From: Oscillibacter valericigenes Sjm18-20
Lineage (GTDB): Bacteria > Bacillota > Clostridia > Oscillospirales > Oscillospiraceae
NCBI GenBank assembly: GCA_000283575.1
Contig: AP012044.1
Coordinates: forward strand, 4,092,001-4,156,000
Length of the DNA stretch: 64,000 nucleotides
Reading direction: 5' to 3'
Shown: positions 1 to 7,594 of the stretch, piece after piece
Position numbering within the stretch: position 1 is the first letter of the stretch
Layout of the letters: each line of letters begins with the position of its first letter
The notes under the pieces: model-generated
The model's database searches: none
What the model was told of the DNA's origin: nothing
Seen by the model: only the letters and a program-made list of their open reading frames with translations
Made by a program: the position numbers and the translations under genes

Positions 1-31
1 TAAGCAGCAGTTCCTGTGTTCCGATACGCAT
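1..31 (-). CDS. tatA: TatA-type Sec-independent translocase subunit (5' end only)
   Basis: Only the first ten codons are inside the window (MRIGTQELLL). A strong ribosome binding site, AAAGGAG, lies upstream on the minus strand. The short N-terminus running straight into a hydrophobic helix, with the G-x-x-E-L-L pattern, is typical of TatA/TatB proteins, which form the protein-conducting part of the twin-arginine pathway in the cytoplasmic membrane. It follows a second TatA/B-like gene in the same direction, so the two are probably co-transcribed. The rest of the gene lies outside the window. Confidence 0.6.
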   Translation of the reverse strand, partial: MRIGTQELLL

Positions 32-102
32 GGCAAATGCTCCTTTTCTATAAAAAATTTCGTTAAAATTAATCAGAAAAACGTTTTCCGGTATAATGGC
101 CG

Positions 103-648
103 TCAGACGCTCACCGGGGTATTTTCTTTTGCGGTCGCAGCATTGAGCTCAGCCGGTGCGGCGGGAGTCCCAACGTTTGCCGCGGCGGACTCTGCCGCAG
201 TGACCTGCTCTGCCCCGGGGGGGACGGCGGCTTGGAGAGAGGTCTTTGAGCCCAGTTCCGTCAAAGCTGCTGCCTCTCCAGACGGAGCGGCGGGTTCTTC
301 CTGAGGAACCTCTAAGATCTCTCCGGTATACTCGTTTTTGCGAAGAACTTTTTTAGTGGGCACGACAGTGGTCGCACTGTGGAGAGAGTTTTTGATATCG
401 TTTGCGTTGTGGTCGATGTCCTCTTTGATTTCCTGCAAAGGCTCCATGGCCTCCCGCAGCGGGCGCTGGGCCTCGTTGAGCGGCTCGATTACATTTTCTC
501 GGATATCCTTGGTGGCATCACTGGTTGCATTGCGGAATTCCTTCAGCATTACGCCCAGACGGCGCGCATACTCCGGCATCTTATCAGGTCCCAGTACCAA
601 CAGAGCAACGATAAAAACCACAAGCAGTTCGCCGAAACCAATCCTCAT
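103..648 (-). CDS. TatA/TatB-like twin-arginine translocase protein, 181 aa
   Basis: The protein begins MRIGFGELLVVFIVALLVLG, a short N-terminus and one hydrophobic helix, then the F/L-G-P-D-K-M-P hinge (GPDKMPEYARRLG) that marks the TatA/TatB family. An amphipathic helix and a long charged, Ala/Pro/Glu-rich tail follow. The length fits TatB better than the usual 60-90 aa TatA. The open frame extends 58 codons further upstream, but the start chosen here has AAAGGAGG eight bases before it and is where homology begins. It lies between the NagA-like gene and tatA, in the direction of the poly-gamma-glutamate operon. The exact TatA versus TatB role cannot be settled from sequence alone. Confidence 0.85.
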   Translation of the reverse strand: MRIGFGELLVVFIVALLVLGPDKMPEYARRLGVMLKEFRNATSDATKDIRENVIEPLNEAQRPLREAMEPLQEIKEDIDHNANDIKNSLHSATTVVPTKKVLRKNEYTGEILEVPQEEPAAPSGEAAALTELGSKTSLQAAVPPGAEQVTAAESAAANVGTPAAPAELNAATAKENTPVSV

Positions 649-879
649 GGGCTGTTCCTCCTTTGCGGTCACAAATTTCGCCACCACCGCGGGATGCGGC
701 GGTGCGGCCTCCCTTGTGTTTATGGTATCACAGGGGACTGCATAGAAAAAACTTATTCTCTTTTTTCTCTTATTTTTCTGCATAAACATGAAGCAATACG
801 AAGGGTGCCTTTTAAAAAGCAAAGTTTATGCATCACCTCTCACCATTTTCAAACTGCCGAAAACTGCTTTTTAAACAGT

Positions 880-1944
880 TCAGCCGCCCAACCTCATACG
901 TTCGCCCTTGTCATAAAGAATTTCTCCCCTCCTGATGACGGTGCGCAACGACAGATCGTGCAGGTCCAGAATCAGGATATCAGCGCACTTACCCACTGCG
1001 ATGCTGCCCGTTTGCTCCTCAACGCCCAGCACTTTGGCCGGGTTTAGGGTGGCGGCCCGCACCGCAAAGGAGAATGGCACCCCAAACCAGGCGGCGCTGC
1101 GTACGCAGTCGGTCAGACTGTACCGCTCCCGGACGCAGCCGGGACCCCGGCTCACCAGACAGATGCGCTCCGGTCCAAAGATCTGAAAAGCCAGACGCAG
1201 GGCTGCGGGGTGCAGGCCGTCGTCCTGGGGAGAGATATCCACCATGCAGTCGCACTCGCAGGCGGCGCCCAAAAGGCCCGGGTCCCGGGGGGAAAGCCGC
1301 TCCAGCGCCGCTGGCAGCCCGCTCATATGACGGGCGCCGCTGGCAAAGCCGATGCGGGCCTGGTCGTACCCCGCCGCTCCGTCCAGACTCACCCGGCAGC
1401 GGGGAGCAGCCCGCCGCACCAGTGTGGTTGCGCCGGGCTGCTCCGGCGAAACATCCAGTATTTTGAGGGAAGCACCCGCCTGTTCCGCAATTTTTTCGAA
1501 AAGGTCTGGGTCCAGGGACTGCCGTTGGGCCTGCGCCTGCGGCGAGGCGCAGAAGGGTCCCTCCAGCCGCAATCCCGCGAGGATTGCTCCGCCGCACTCC
1601 GCTTCCCGCCCGTGGCGGGCGGCTTTCAGCTCCCGGTCAAAGCTCTCTTCCTCCTGCCAGCGCAGCACCCCCAGATAACGGGCGACGCCCTGACGTGCCA
1701 GCCAGGCAGAGAGCGCGTCGTTTTGGGCCGAGTCGCCGGAGGCAAATTCCATTCCCTCCCCACCCCGCACACAAAGATCGATGAGGCCGGGCAGCACATA
1801 GCCGCCCTCCGCGTCGATGAGAATCTCTTCTCCACTTTCAAAATAGGGGCCGGTAATTTTTTCGATTCTGTCCCCCTTCAGGATCAGGTCGTGCCGTTGA
1901 AATGTGGAATCCTCGGTGAGGATTCTGCCGTTTGCGATCTGCAT
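880..1944 (-). CDS. NagA-like amidohydrolase, probably catalytically altered, 354 aa
   Basis: The fold is that of N-acetylglucosamine-6-phosphate deacetylase: an N-terminal beta-sandwich part, a GLID segment after residue 53, LEGPF at 128-131, ARHMSG around residue 206, GLHPAA around 245, and a C-terminal NPAKVLG/GSIAVGKCADILILD region typical of amidohydrolases. Against the known NagA pattern it keeps the Glu of LEGP (E128), the His of the ATH-type motif (H206) and the substrate His (H245). The metal His of the usual GH(S/T) motif is replaced (SLDGAAG), and the catalytic Asp of VTDA is replaced by Arg (VSRG, R266). It may be inactive or act on something else. It starts 27 bases after the response regulator, with AAGGAGG before the ATG, so it belongs to the same transcript. 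Confidence 0.75.
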   Translation of the reverse strand: MQIANGRILTEDSTFQRHDLILKGDRIEKITGPYFESGEEILIDAEGGYVLPGLIDLCVRGGEGMEFASGDSAQNDALSAWLARQGVARYLGVLRWQEEESFDRELKAARHGREAECGGAILAGLRLEGPFCASPQAQAQRQSLDPDLFEKIAEQAGASLKILDVSPEQPGATTLVRRAAPRCRVSLDGAAGYDQARIGFASGARHMSGLPAALERLSPRDPGLLGAACECDCMVDISPQDDGLHPAALRLAFQIFGPERICLVSRGPGCVRERYSLTDCVRSAAWFGVPFSFAVRAATLNPAKVLGVEEQTGSIAVGKCADILILDLHDLSLRTVIRRGEILYDKGERMRLGG

Positions 1945-1971
1945 GGGAATCCCTCCTTACCGGTGTTTGGC

Positions 1972-2613
1972 TTACTGCCGTTTGCTGAGCCGATAGCTTT
2001 GTCGGGGCCGTCCGATCTTGCCGTAGCAGGTCTGCACCTCCACCTGCTTTTCCTTGACCAGATATTGCAGGTAACGATAGACCGTCTGATAGGCCAGGCC
2101 CGTTCCTTTGGCGATGGCATCTGCGGATAAAAAGTCCCTGTGTTGATGGAAATATTCCTTGATGAGGTCCAGGGTAGGTTCGCCGATGCCCTTGTTGACA
2201 AAGGGTGAAGCCTCCGGGGAGCTGTTTTCCCTGCTCTGAGCCACAAGCCGCAGGTGCAGATTGATGCGGCTGATAAGATCCGGGGCTCTGATGGGCTTCA
2301 GAGCAAAATCGCTGGCGCCAGCCAGCAAAAAATCGTCGGCCACGCTCTGGCTTTCATCGATGGTAAACACAATGATGGGCACCTGGGTGTCCAAGGCCCG
2401 CAGCATCTGCACACCCCAGATGCCGTTGATGTCCGGCATGTGGTAGTCGATAAGCACCACATCGGGCCGATGCTGGCTGAACAGCCGCAGCCCTTCCTTC
2501 ATATCGCCGGCGTCTAGTGTCTCCCAATGCTGGGTAGCAAAAAGTGCCCCCAGCGAATAGCGGATTTGCTCGTCGTCGTCGATGGACAAAATAGCGGTCT
2601 TCTCAGTTTTCAT
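1972..2613 (-). CDS. CitB/DcuR-type response regulator, 213 aa
   Basis: The N-terminal receiver domain shows the acidic DDDE cluster, the phospho-acceptor Asp in VVLIDYHMPDINGI, and the KPI lysine motif. A linker is followed by a C-terminal helix-turn-helix near DFLSADAIAKGTGLAYQTVYRYL, as in regulators of the CitB/DcuR/DctR group. The ATG at 2613 is preferred to the upstream in-frame start because GGAGGGGGAGCGG sits before it. It overlaps the 3' end of the sensor kinase gene by a few bases, so the pair is translationally coupled. It probably controls the poly-gamma-glutamate operon it lies in; that target is inferred from position. Confidence 0.9.
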   Translation of the reverse strand: MKTEKTAILSIDDDEQIRYSLGALFATQHWETLDAGDMKEGLRLFSQHRPDVVLIDYHMPDINGIWGVQMLRALDTQVPIIVFTIDESQSVADDFLLAGASDFALKPIRAPDLISRINLHLRLVAQSRENSSPEASPFVNKGIGEPTLDLIKEYFHQHRDFLSADAIAKGTGLAYQTVYRYLQYLVKEKQVEVQTCYGKIGRPRQSYRLSKRQ

Positions 2614-4018
2614 TTTCCGCTCCCCCTCCTTCAGGCAAATCAATGGTTACGACCGTGCCCGCTTCCTCCTGGCTCGCAATGGACACCCTGCCGTCGGAAG
2701 ATTCCACGATGCTTTTTACATAAATGAGTCCCAGCCCATGGCTGCCATGGCTGGAATAGCCCCGTTTCCAGATAAACGGCAGTGTCCCGGCGGGGATACC
2801 TTTGCCGTCGTCCGCCACCTCCAGCCGCACCACGGGTACATCCTGGATCCGGTTCCTGGAAATGGTTAGATGAATGGTCCCTTCCCCCTCCGGCAAAGCG
2901 GTATAGGCATTGTTGAGCAGATTGATAATGGCACGTGCCATGCGGATACGGTTAACCCGAATCTGAGCGTCCGGGGCCTGATTTTCCACAATGACCTGCT
3001 GGGCATAGGGAGAGACGCTTACCTGAGAACGCACCACGCTCAGCAGCGTCGCCGTGGTGAGAAGAGTCTGGGAGTCCTGATAGAGAATCTCCGAGATCAT
3101 CTGGCTCATATTGGAGACGAGATTTTCCATGGCCGTGAGATACTCCCGCTCCTTTTCCTGCTCGGGGCCGGCACAGCAGTACTGCATTACCCCCACCAGA
3201 TTCTGAATGGCCGTAAGGGGGGATTTCAGGTCATGTACCAGGTGCTGCATCTCCTGATAGGCACGGTTTTCCTGTTCCTGCACCAGAGCGGTTGTCTTGA
3301 TCTCCTCGCTCTGTTCTTTCAAGGCAGCAATCTGGCGCAGGTGGTTTTCATCCCGCAATGTGAGCAGCAGCATCAGACCCATCAGCAAAAACAGGGTAAA
3401 GAACAGCAGGCACATACCGTCGAGAAGCTGCATCACAGCCAAAACGCCAGCCGCCTGCTTGACAAATTGACTGGTCTCTCCGCGGCCGAAGGGCAGGCTG
3501 TTAAGTGCCGGCATCACGTCCAAAAACTGGAACGCCGTAATAAAGCACATTTGCATGGCCATTTTTTTGATGGGAGAAATATAGGTGTAGTTGACGCCCC
3601 ACAGCACCACCTGCAATGTCACCAGAATCAGGGCCGGCACACCGAAATCGTAGTGGATGTGATGTACAATGTCGATACAGCGATAGACGCAGACAATGAG
3701 CCCCGCCACCAGAAGCGCGCTGAGCCATCGTTGACTTTTCCCCCTGAGGCTGATGCACACGGACTCCCCCACAAAAAAAGCTCCGATGTAGTGGGGAAAG
3801 CACCGAATAGCGTTGAGACCGGCCAGACGAAGGGCCGCCACCAGCAGGTAGCTGTTGTCTTTCATGTGAAGAGCCATAATCAGGCTGTCAATAACCTTGA
3901 AATTGAATACGGTGAGCAGAGCAGGCAGCCAAATTCCGGAAAACACCAGCAGCATCCCGATACAGAATTTTTTTCTGTCCGTGATTTCAAAAGTGACAGT
4001 CTTTGTTTTTCTTGTCAT
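2603..4018 (-). CDS. Membrane sensor histidine kinase, 471 aa
   Basis: The N-terminal 220 residues hold about six hydrophobic segments with only short loops, so the sensor is the membrane domain itself. A coiled region leads to the H-box HLVHDLKSPLTAIQ with the phospho-accepting His at 262. A HATPase domain follows, with N-box LLNNAYTALP, G1 box DDGKGIP and G2 box HGLGLIYVKSI. Its start overlaps the end of pgsW by four bases (ATGA), and AGAGGGG lies before it. Its 3' end overlaps the response regulator. The signal is unknown; position suggests it monitors envelope or polymer status. Confidence 0.9.
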   Translation of the reverse strand: MTRKTKTVTFEITDRKKFCIGMLLVFSGIWLPALLTVFNFKVIDSLIMALHMKDNSYLLVAALRLAGLNAIRCFPHYIGAFFVGESVCISLRGKSQRWLSALLVAGLIVCVYRCIDIVHHIHYDFGVPALILVTLQVVLWGVNYTYISPIKKMAMQMCFITAFQFLDVMPALNSLPFGRGETSQFVKQAAGVLAVMQLLDGMCLLFFTLFLLMGLMLLLTLRDENHLRQIAALKEQSEEIKTTALVQEQENRAYQEMQHLVHDLKSPLTAIQNLVGVMQYCCAGPEQEKEREYLTAMENLVSNMSQMISEILYQDSQTLLTTATLLSVVRSQVSVSPYAQQVIVENQAPDAQIRVNRIRMARAIINLLNNAYTALPEGEGTIHLTISRNRIQDVPVVRLEVADDGKGIPAGTLPFIWKRGYSSHGSHGLGLIYVKSIVESSDGRVSIASQEEAGTVVTIDLPEGGGAENEN

Positions 4019-5088
4019 GTGGCCCCTCTTTTTTGGCGTCGGCTTTCTCTGACAAAAAGTGCAAGACAGCCAAAGCAGGCAGTAAGCCCCGCCAGCGCGG
4101 GTAGCCGGGGCCGGGTTGTGGTGTAATAAATTGCACTGGTGCCGGGAGCTGGCAAGGTTTGGGGGTCGTAAGGCAGATCATAGTCCGCCACCAGTTTTTT
4201 CACATTCAGCAGCTCGATAACCGGTAGGCCGGCGGCGCTGTACCGCTCGAGCAGGCCGCTTTTGTCGGTGATGAGGCCCACCCGGTCAGGCCGCAAGACC
4301 CCCTGCCCCAGTTGGGCATCCGCCCGGCCGGAGGTGACCAGGCCGCCGCCCACCGCCACAAAGCAGGAGACAGGGCCATCCGCCTCATAGAGCTGGGTGC
4401 GCAGACGCAGGTTTTGCGGATAATCGCCCTCTTCGATCTTTGCCAGCGACCAGACCTCAAGCTGCCGCCAGACATCATTCAGAGCCTGTGGGTCCATATC
4501 CTGGCCCAGATCGTTCTGGCCGCCCGCCGAAACCGCCAGAGGACGGCTGGAAATAAGCCCCTCGTCCGCCAGACGGCAGGCCATCTCCGGGAAGGTGAGC
4601 TGAGGCTGATTGGCCCCATAGGAGGAAGCGCCGATGGAAGTAATATACCGGCACTCCACGCCCATGGCGTCACAGGCGCAGAGCAGTGCCAGGTTGAGAG
4701 ACGGAAAAGAGCCGGAGCACCCCGCCCCAATGCTCTGCCCCGGCGGCACGCCCGCCTGCTCCAGCAGCTGCACCGCCAGGGCAGCCATATCGCTATTGGC
4801 GGTAGTGCGTTTGGCCTCCAGCACGCCCAAGGTGGTGGTGATGCCGCTGAGACGGTCGCCCAGCATACCGGTGTTGAACCAGTCCTCCCCATTGAGGGCC
4901 AGCCCCTCTTCGGCCTTGCAGCGCTTCAGCTCCTCCATGCATGCCTGCATCCGGGCGGCGGCGTCCGCCTTGAGAGCATAGTCCTTCGCGGGTACCGAAG
5001 CCCCGAGATGCAGGGTAGCCGTGATGCCCAGAGCCGCGCAGCAGACTGCGGCGACCAGCCACAAAAGCGGAGGAACATGCTTTCTCAT
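4015..5088 (-). CDS. pgsW: Poly-gamma-glutamate system protein (PgsW family), 357 aa
   Basis: This is the membrane-anchored protein found beside pgsBC in many Clostridia. One N-terminal transmembrane helix (about residues 5-25) and one near the C-terminus (about 330-345) flank an extracytoplasmic domain with Gly-rich motifs such as GAGCSGSFPSLN and AVGGGLVTSG. The domain is thought to stand in for other polymer-export partners; its biochemical role is not established. The ATG at 5088 is chosen over an in-frame GTG at 5103 because GGAGGCGAGCC precedes it. It sits directly after pgsC and overlaps the kinase gene. Confidence 0.85.
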   Translation of the reverse strand: MRKHVPPLLWLVAAVCCAALGITATLHLGASVPAKDYALKADAAARMQACMEELKRCKAEEGLALNGEDWFNTGMLGDRLSGITTTLGVLEAKRTTANSDMAALAVQLLEQAGVPPGQSIGAGCSGSFPSLNLALLCACDAMGVECRYITSIGASSYGANQPQLTFPEMACRLADEGLISSRPLAVSAGGQNDLGQDMDPQALNDVWRQLEVWSLAKIEEGDYPQNLRLRTQLYEADGPVSCFVAVGGGLVTSGRADAQLGQGVLRPDRVGLITDKSGLLERYSAAGLPVIELLNVKKLVADYDLPYDPQTLPAPGTSAIYYTTTRPRLPALAGLTACFGCLALFVRESRRQKRGAT

Positions 5089-5099
5089 GGCTCGCCTCC

Positions 5100-5534
5100 T
5101 CACAGTCCCGCCACGGGCCAGCCGCAGACAAACAATATCAGCACCAGTACCCCTGTGACTGCGGCCAGAGACAGAAGGGTCTTAACCACGCCCTGACGGT
5201 CGAATTCCCGGGCGATGATACCGGGGATAAGGCAGCCGATGACATCGGTGGAAAAGGGCAGGATACCCACCGTCCGAATACCGGCGCTGAGCAGGAAGGC
5301 GATGAGGATGGCAGCTGCAAACTGCCGCCGTCCATACAGAATAACCGCCTGCCCCAGCAGACGGCAGAGCAGCATGGCTGAGGCGGCGATGCAGAGCGTG
5401 TAAACCACCCGCACCGGCGAGTGGAGGCTGAGGGCAATGTAGCCGGGCACGATAAGGCCCGCCGGGGAAAGCCCCGTGAGCTCGCTGAACAGGATGCTCA
5501 CCACAACGCCCAGGATGACGGTCTGACTATACAA
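5100..5534 (-). CDS. pgsC: Poly-gamma-glutamate synthesis membrane protein PgsC/CapC, 144 aa
   Basis: A short, very hydrophobic protein close to the usual 149 aa of PgsC/CapC. It has several membrane helices and the family signatures GVVVSILFSELTGLSPAGLI and PGYIAL near the N-terminus. PgsC works with PgsB in the membrane to polymerise glutamate. The start is TTG, with GGAGGG eight bases upstream. Its first codons overlap the pgsB stop by eight bases, and its stop lies next to the pgsW start, so the three are coupled. Confidence 0.9.
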   Translation of the reverse strand: MYSQTVILGVVVSILFSELTGLSPAGLIVPGYIALSLHSPVRVVYTLCIAASAMLLCRLLGQAVILYGRRQFAAAILIAFLLSAGIRTVGILPFSTDVIGCLIPGIIAREFDRQGVVKTLLSLAAVTGVLVLILFVCGWPVAGL

Positions 5535-6663
5535 GCGCCTTTCCCTCCTTTGTCACGGATGCGATCAGGGTCCGTCCGCCGCCGGCGATGTTGCCGGCGG
5601 CAAAGCAGAGGCTCCCCCGGGGCAGGTCGCCCACAGGAGGCAGCGTACCCTTTGAATATTTTTTGACCGGCACGCCCAGAAGCTGCTTGGCCAGTCCTCG
5701 GGTAAAATAGCTCTGCTGCGCCCCCATGAGCCAGACCTCGTCCGGAGCCAGTTCCACGGCCAGCCGCAGCATATCCCGGGCGCGGGCGCCCCGGTCGGCC
5801 CGGTTGTTCAACAGCAGCACCCGGTGGGGATATTCCGCCCCAAAGCGCTCCGCCATGCGCCGGTAGATGAGAAGTGTGGACTGGATGTCGTTGGCCGAGA
5901 GGGCGTTGACGAAGAGCACCTGCCCATCTTCTCCCACCCGATGCACCGAGAGGGCATAGGGGTCGGGATGATACTGCCGCATACCCGCAAGAGCGGTCTG
6001 CCTGTCCACTCCCAGCTCCGCGCAGACGGCCAGAGCCAAGGCAACATTGTCGGCAAAATCCAGTCCCTCCGGCTCGGTTCCGTCCGGGCATACCTGTACA
6101 AAGCGGGTTCCCAGTCGCCGGGCCGTCTCCCGCAGAGGGCCGGCGTTGTCCCATTCGGTGGTAAAAAGCACGCCCTTTTGGGGTACGGTGGCGCTGAGGG
6201 AATGGGCAATCTCAGTCAGCGTCCCGCCCATCACATCGGTGTGATCCAACCGCACGTTGGTAAGTACCCCGATATCAGCTTTGAGCATTTTATGCTGGGC
6301 CACCCGCTGCAGATCCGGCCGCACGGCCATACACTCCACCACCAGCACCTGTGCGCCCTGAGCGGCGGCCCGGTGCAGGATGCGCAGCTGCTCCCGGATG
6401 TTAGTGCAGCCCACCCGGCGGATGGGCTCTTCGCGGCCCTCGCAGTCAATGGTGAGAGGGTCCGTTCCGGTAGTCTTGCACCAGGTGGGGATGCCCCCCG
6501 CCGCCAACCCCGCGGCGATGAGTCGGACCGTGGAGGATTTTCCCCGGATTCCGTTTATGTGGATAATATGGGCCAGCCGGGCCCTGTCCCGCTGGGCGCG
6601 AAGGGCCTCTGCCAGCAGCAGCGCCAGATACGCCGCGGCCAACAGACAGATCCAAAGCATCAC
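5527..6663 (-). CDS. pgsB: Poly-gamma-glutamate synthase PgsB/CapB, 378 aa
   Basis: An N-terminal membrane helix (residues 2-18) is followed by the Mur-ligase-like nucleotide-binding motif NGIRGKSSTVRLIAAGL (about 38-54). Further family motifs are CKTTGTDP, RVGCTNIREQ, LTNVRLDHTDVMG and NALSANDIQSTLLIYRRM. PgsB is the ATP-dependent amide ligase that adds glutamate to the growing chain. It is the first gene of the operon. The start may be this GTG or the ATG three bases later; GGGAG is present upstream. Upstream DNA has no gene for about 450 bases, so the operon promoter probably lies there. Confidence 0.93.
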   Translation of the reverse strand: MMLWICLLAAAYLALLLAEALRAQRDRARLAHIIHINGIRGKSSTVRLIAAGLAAGGIPTWCKTTGTDPLTIDCEGREEPIRRVGCTNIREQLRILHRAAAQGAQVLVVECMAVRPDLQRVAQHKMLKADIGVLTNVRLDHTDVMGGTLTEIAHSLSATVPQKGVLFTTEWDNAGPLRETARRLGTRFVQVCPDGTEPEGLDFADNVALALAVCAELGVDRQTALAGMRQYHPDPYALSVHRVGEDGQVLFVNALSANDIQSTLLIYRRMAERFGAEYPHRVLLLNNRADRGARARDMLRLAVELAPDEVWLMGAQQSYFTRGLAKQLLGVPVKKYSKGTLPPVGDLPRGSLCFAAGNIAGGGRTLIASVTKEGKALV

Positions 6664-7115
6664 TTTGTACCGCTCCCTTGTCTTTATGTGTGTCTAGTGC
6701 CGTTCTCTGATATAGCAAAATATACCAAGCAATAGTATAACGCCGATCGTTCTTTCGCGCAATGTGTCGGGCTGAGAGAGAAAAGAGAGAAACTCCGCTC
6801 TGGAAAGAAGCGGCTGCCCAACCCCCGACAAAGCGCAGCACGGGTAACAAGGTGGGACGCCGCAGGAGGGCAAAAAATTAATTAAAGATGATACCGATTA
6901 ATTTTCCGCTCTACACGGGTCTCCCCTTAAAAAATGGCGGAAATGCCTGCTCATGTAATAACAAATGTTAAGCCCCATAGGTACACAATGTGACCTATGG
7001 GGCTCTGACAAAGTATCGGACAATTTATAGATTTCACCAATATTGAGATTTATACAAACCAGAACAAAAAGGTGCTGGAGGGAGATTTGACGACGCAACG
7101 TTCAAACCTTCGCCA
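6664..7115. other. Gene-free region upstream of pgsB
   Basis: No convincing reading frame is present. It should hold the pgsB promoter; a well-spaced pair of promoter boxes could not be picked with confidence. The part nearer 7,000 carries the terminator of the CheY/FapA unit, listed separately. Confidence 0.5.
6972..7005 (-). terminator. Stem-loop terminator after the cheY-like gene
   Basis: AGCCCCATAGGT and ACCTATGGGGCT form a perfect 12-bp stem about 110 bases downstream of the cheY-like stop codon. On the minus strand it is followed by a T-rich stretch. It probably ends the fapA-cheY transcript. Confidence 0.65.
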
Positions 7116-7478
7116 TCACTTCAGCGCATAGAAAAGGCTATTCAGAAGCTGTGTCCGGTCAAACGGCTTGAAAACGAACCCCTTTGCACCGAGCTTTACT
7201 GCCTCATCCACCAGATCGTCATACGCCAATGAGGATATCAGTAAAATCCGCGCGTCGTGATCCATCTCCAGAATTTTGCCCGCTGTATTCAGCCCGTCCG
7301 CCCCTGGCATTACAATATCCATTGTAACTACGTCCGGACGGTATTCCTGATAATGGTCAATCGCCTCCTCGCCGCTGCGGCAAAAGCAAACGATCTCAAA
7401 GTCCGAATCCTGAAGGAGCTCCGCTATCTTTCTATGGACGATCCGGGAATCATCCACAACCATGACTTTCTTCCCCAA
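7116..7478 (-). CDS. Single-domain CheY-like response regulator, 120 aa
   Basis: The whole protein is one receiver domain: acidic pocket VVDDSR (residues 7-12), phospho-acceptor Asp in VVTMDIVMPGADGL, and KPF near the C-terminus. There is no output domain, so it must act through a protein partner, as CheY does. The TTG start has AAAGGGG upstream; an in-frame ATG five codons in is an alternative. It follows the fapA-like gene on the same strand about 115 bases later, with a terminator behind it. No kinase or flagellar gene is adjacent. Confidence 0.88.
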   Translation of the reverse strand: MGKKVMVVDDSRIVHRKIAELLQDSDFEIVCFCRSGEEAIDHYQEYRPDVVTMDIVMPGADGLNTAGKILEMDHDARILLISSLAYDDLVDEAVKLGAKGFVFKPFDRTQLLNSLFYALK

Positions 7479-7594
7479 GCTTATTATCCCCTTTCACTTT
7501 GTTGAATGCTTCCACCGAAGGGATTTTCACGAAATTCATTCCAGTTATCCAATCTGTACCATCCATTCTCTTATCGCGCACTGCTTCTCGGCTC

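Noticed and set aside
2870-4126. 418-codon plus-strand frame opposite the sensor kinase
   Set aside because: Shadow of the kinase gene; His/Gln-rich product without any recognisable fold.
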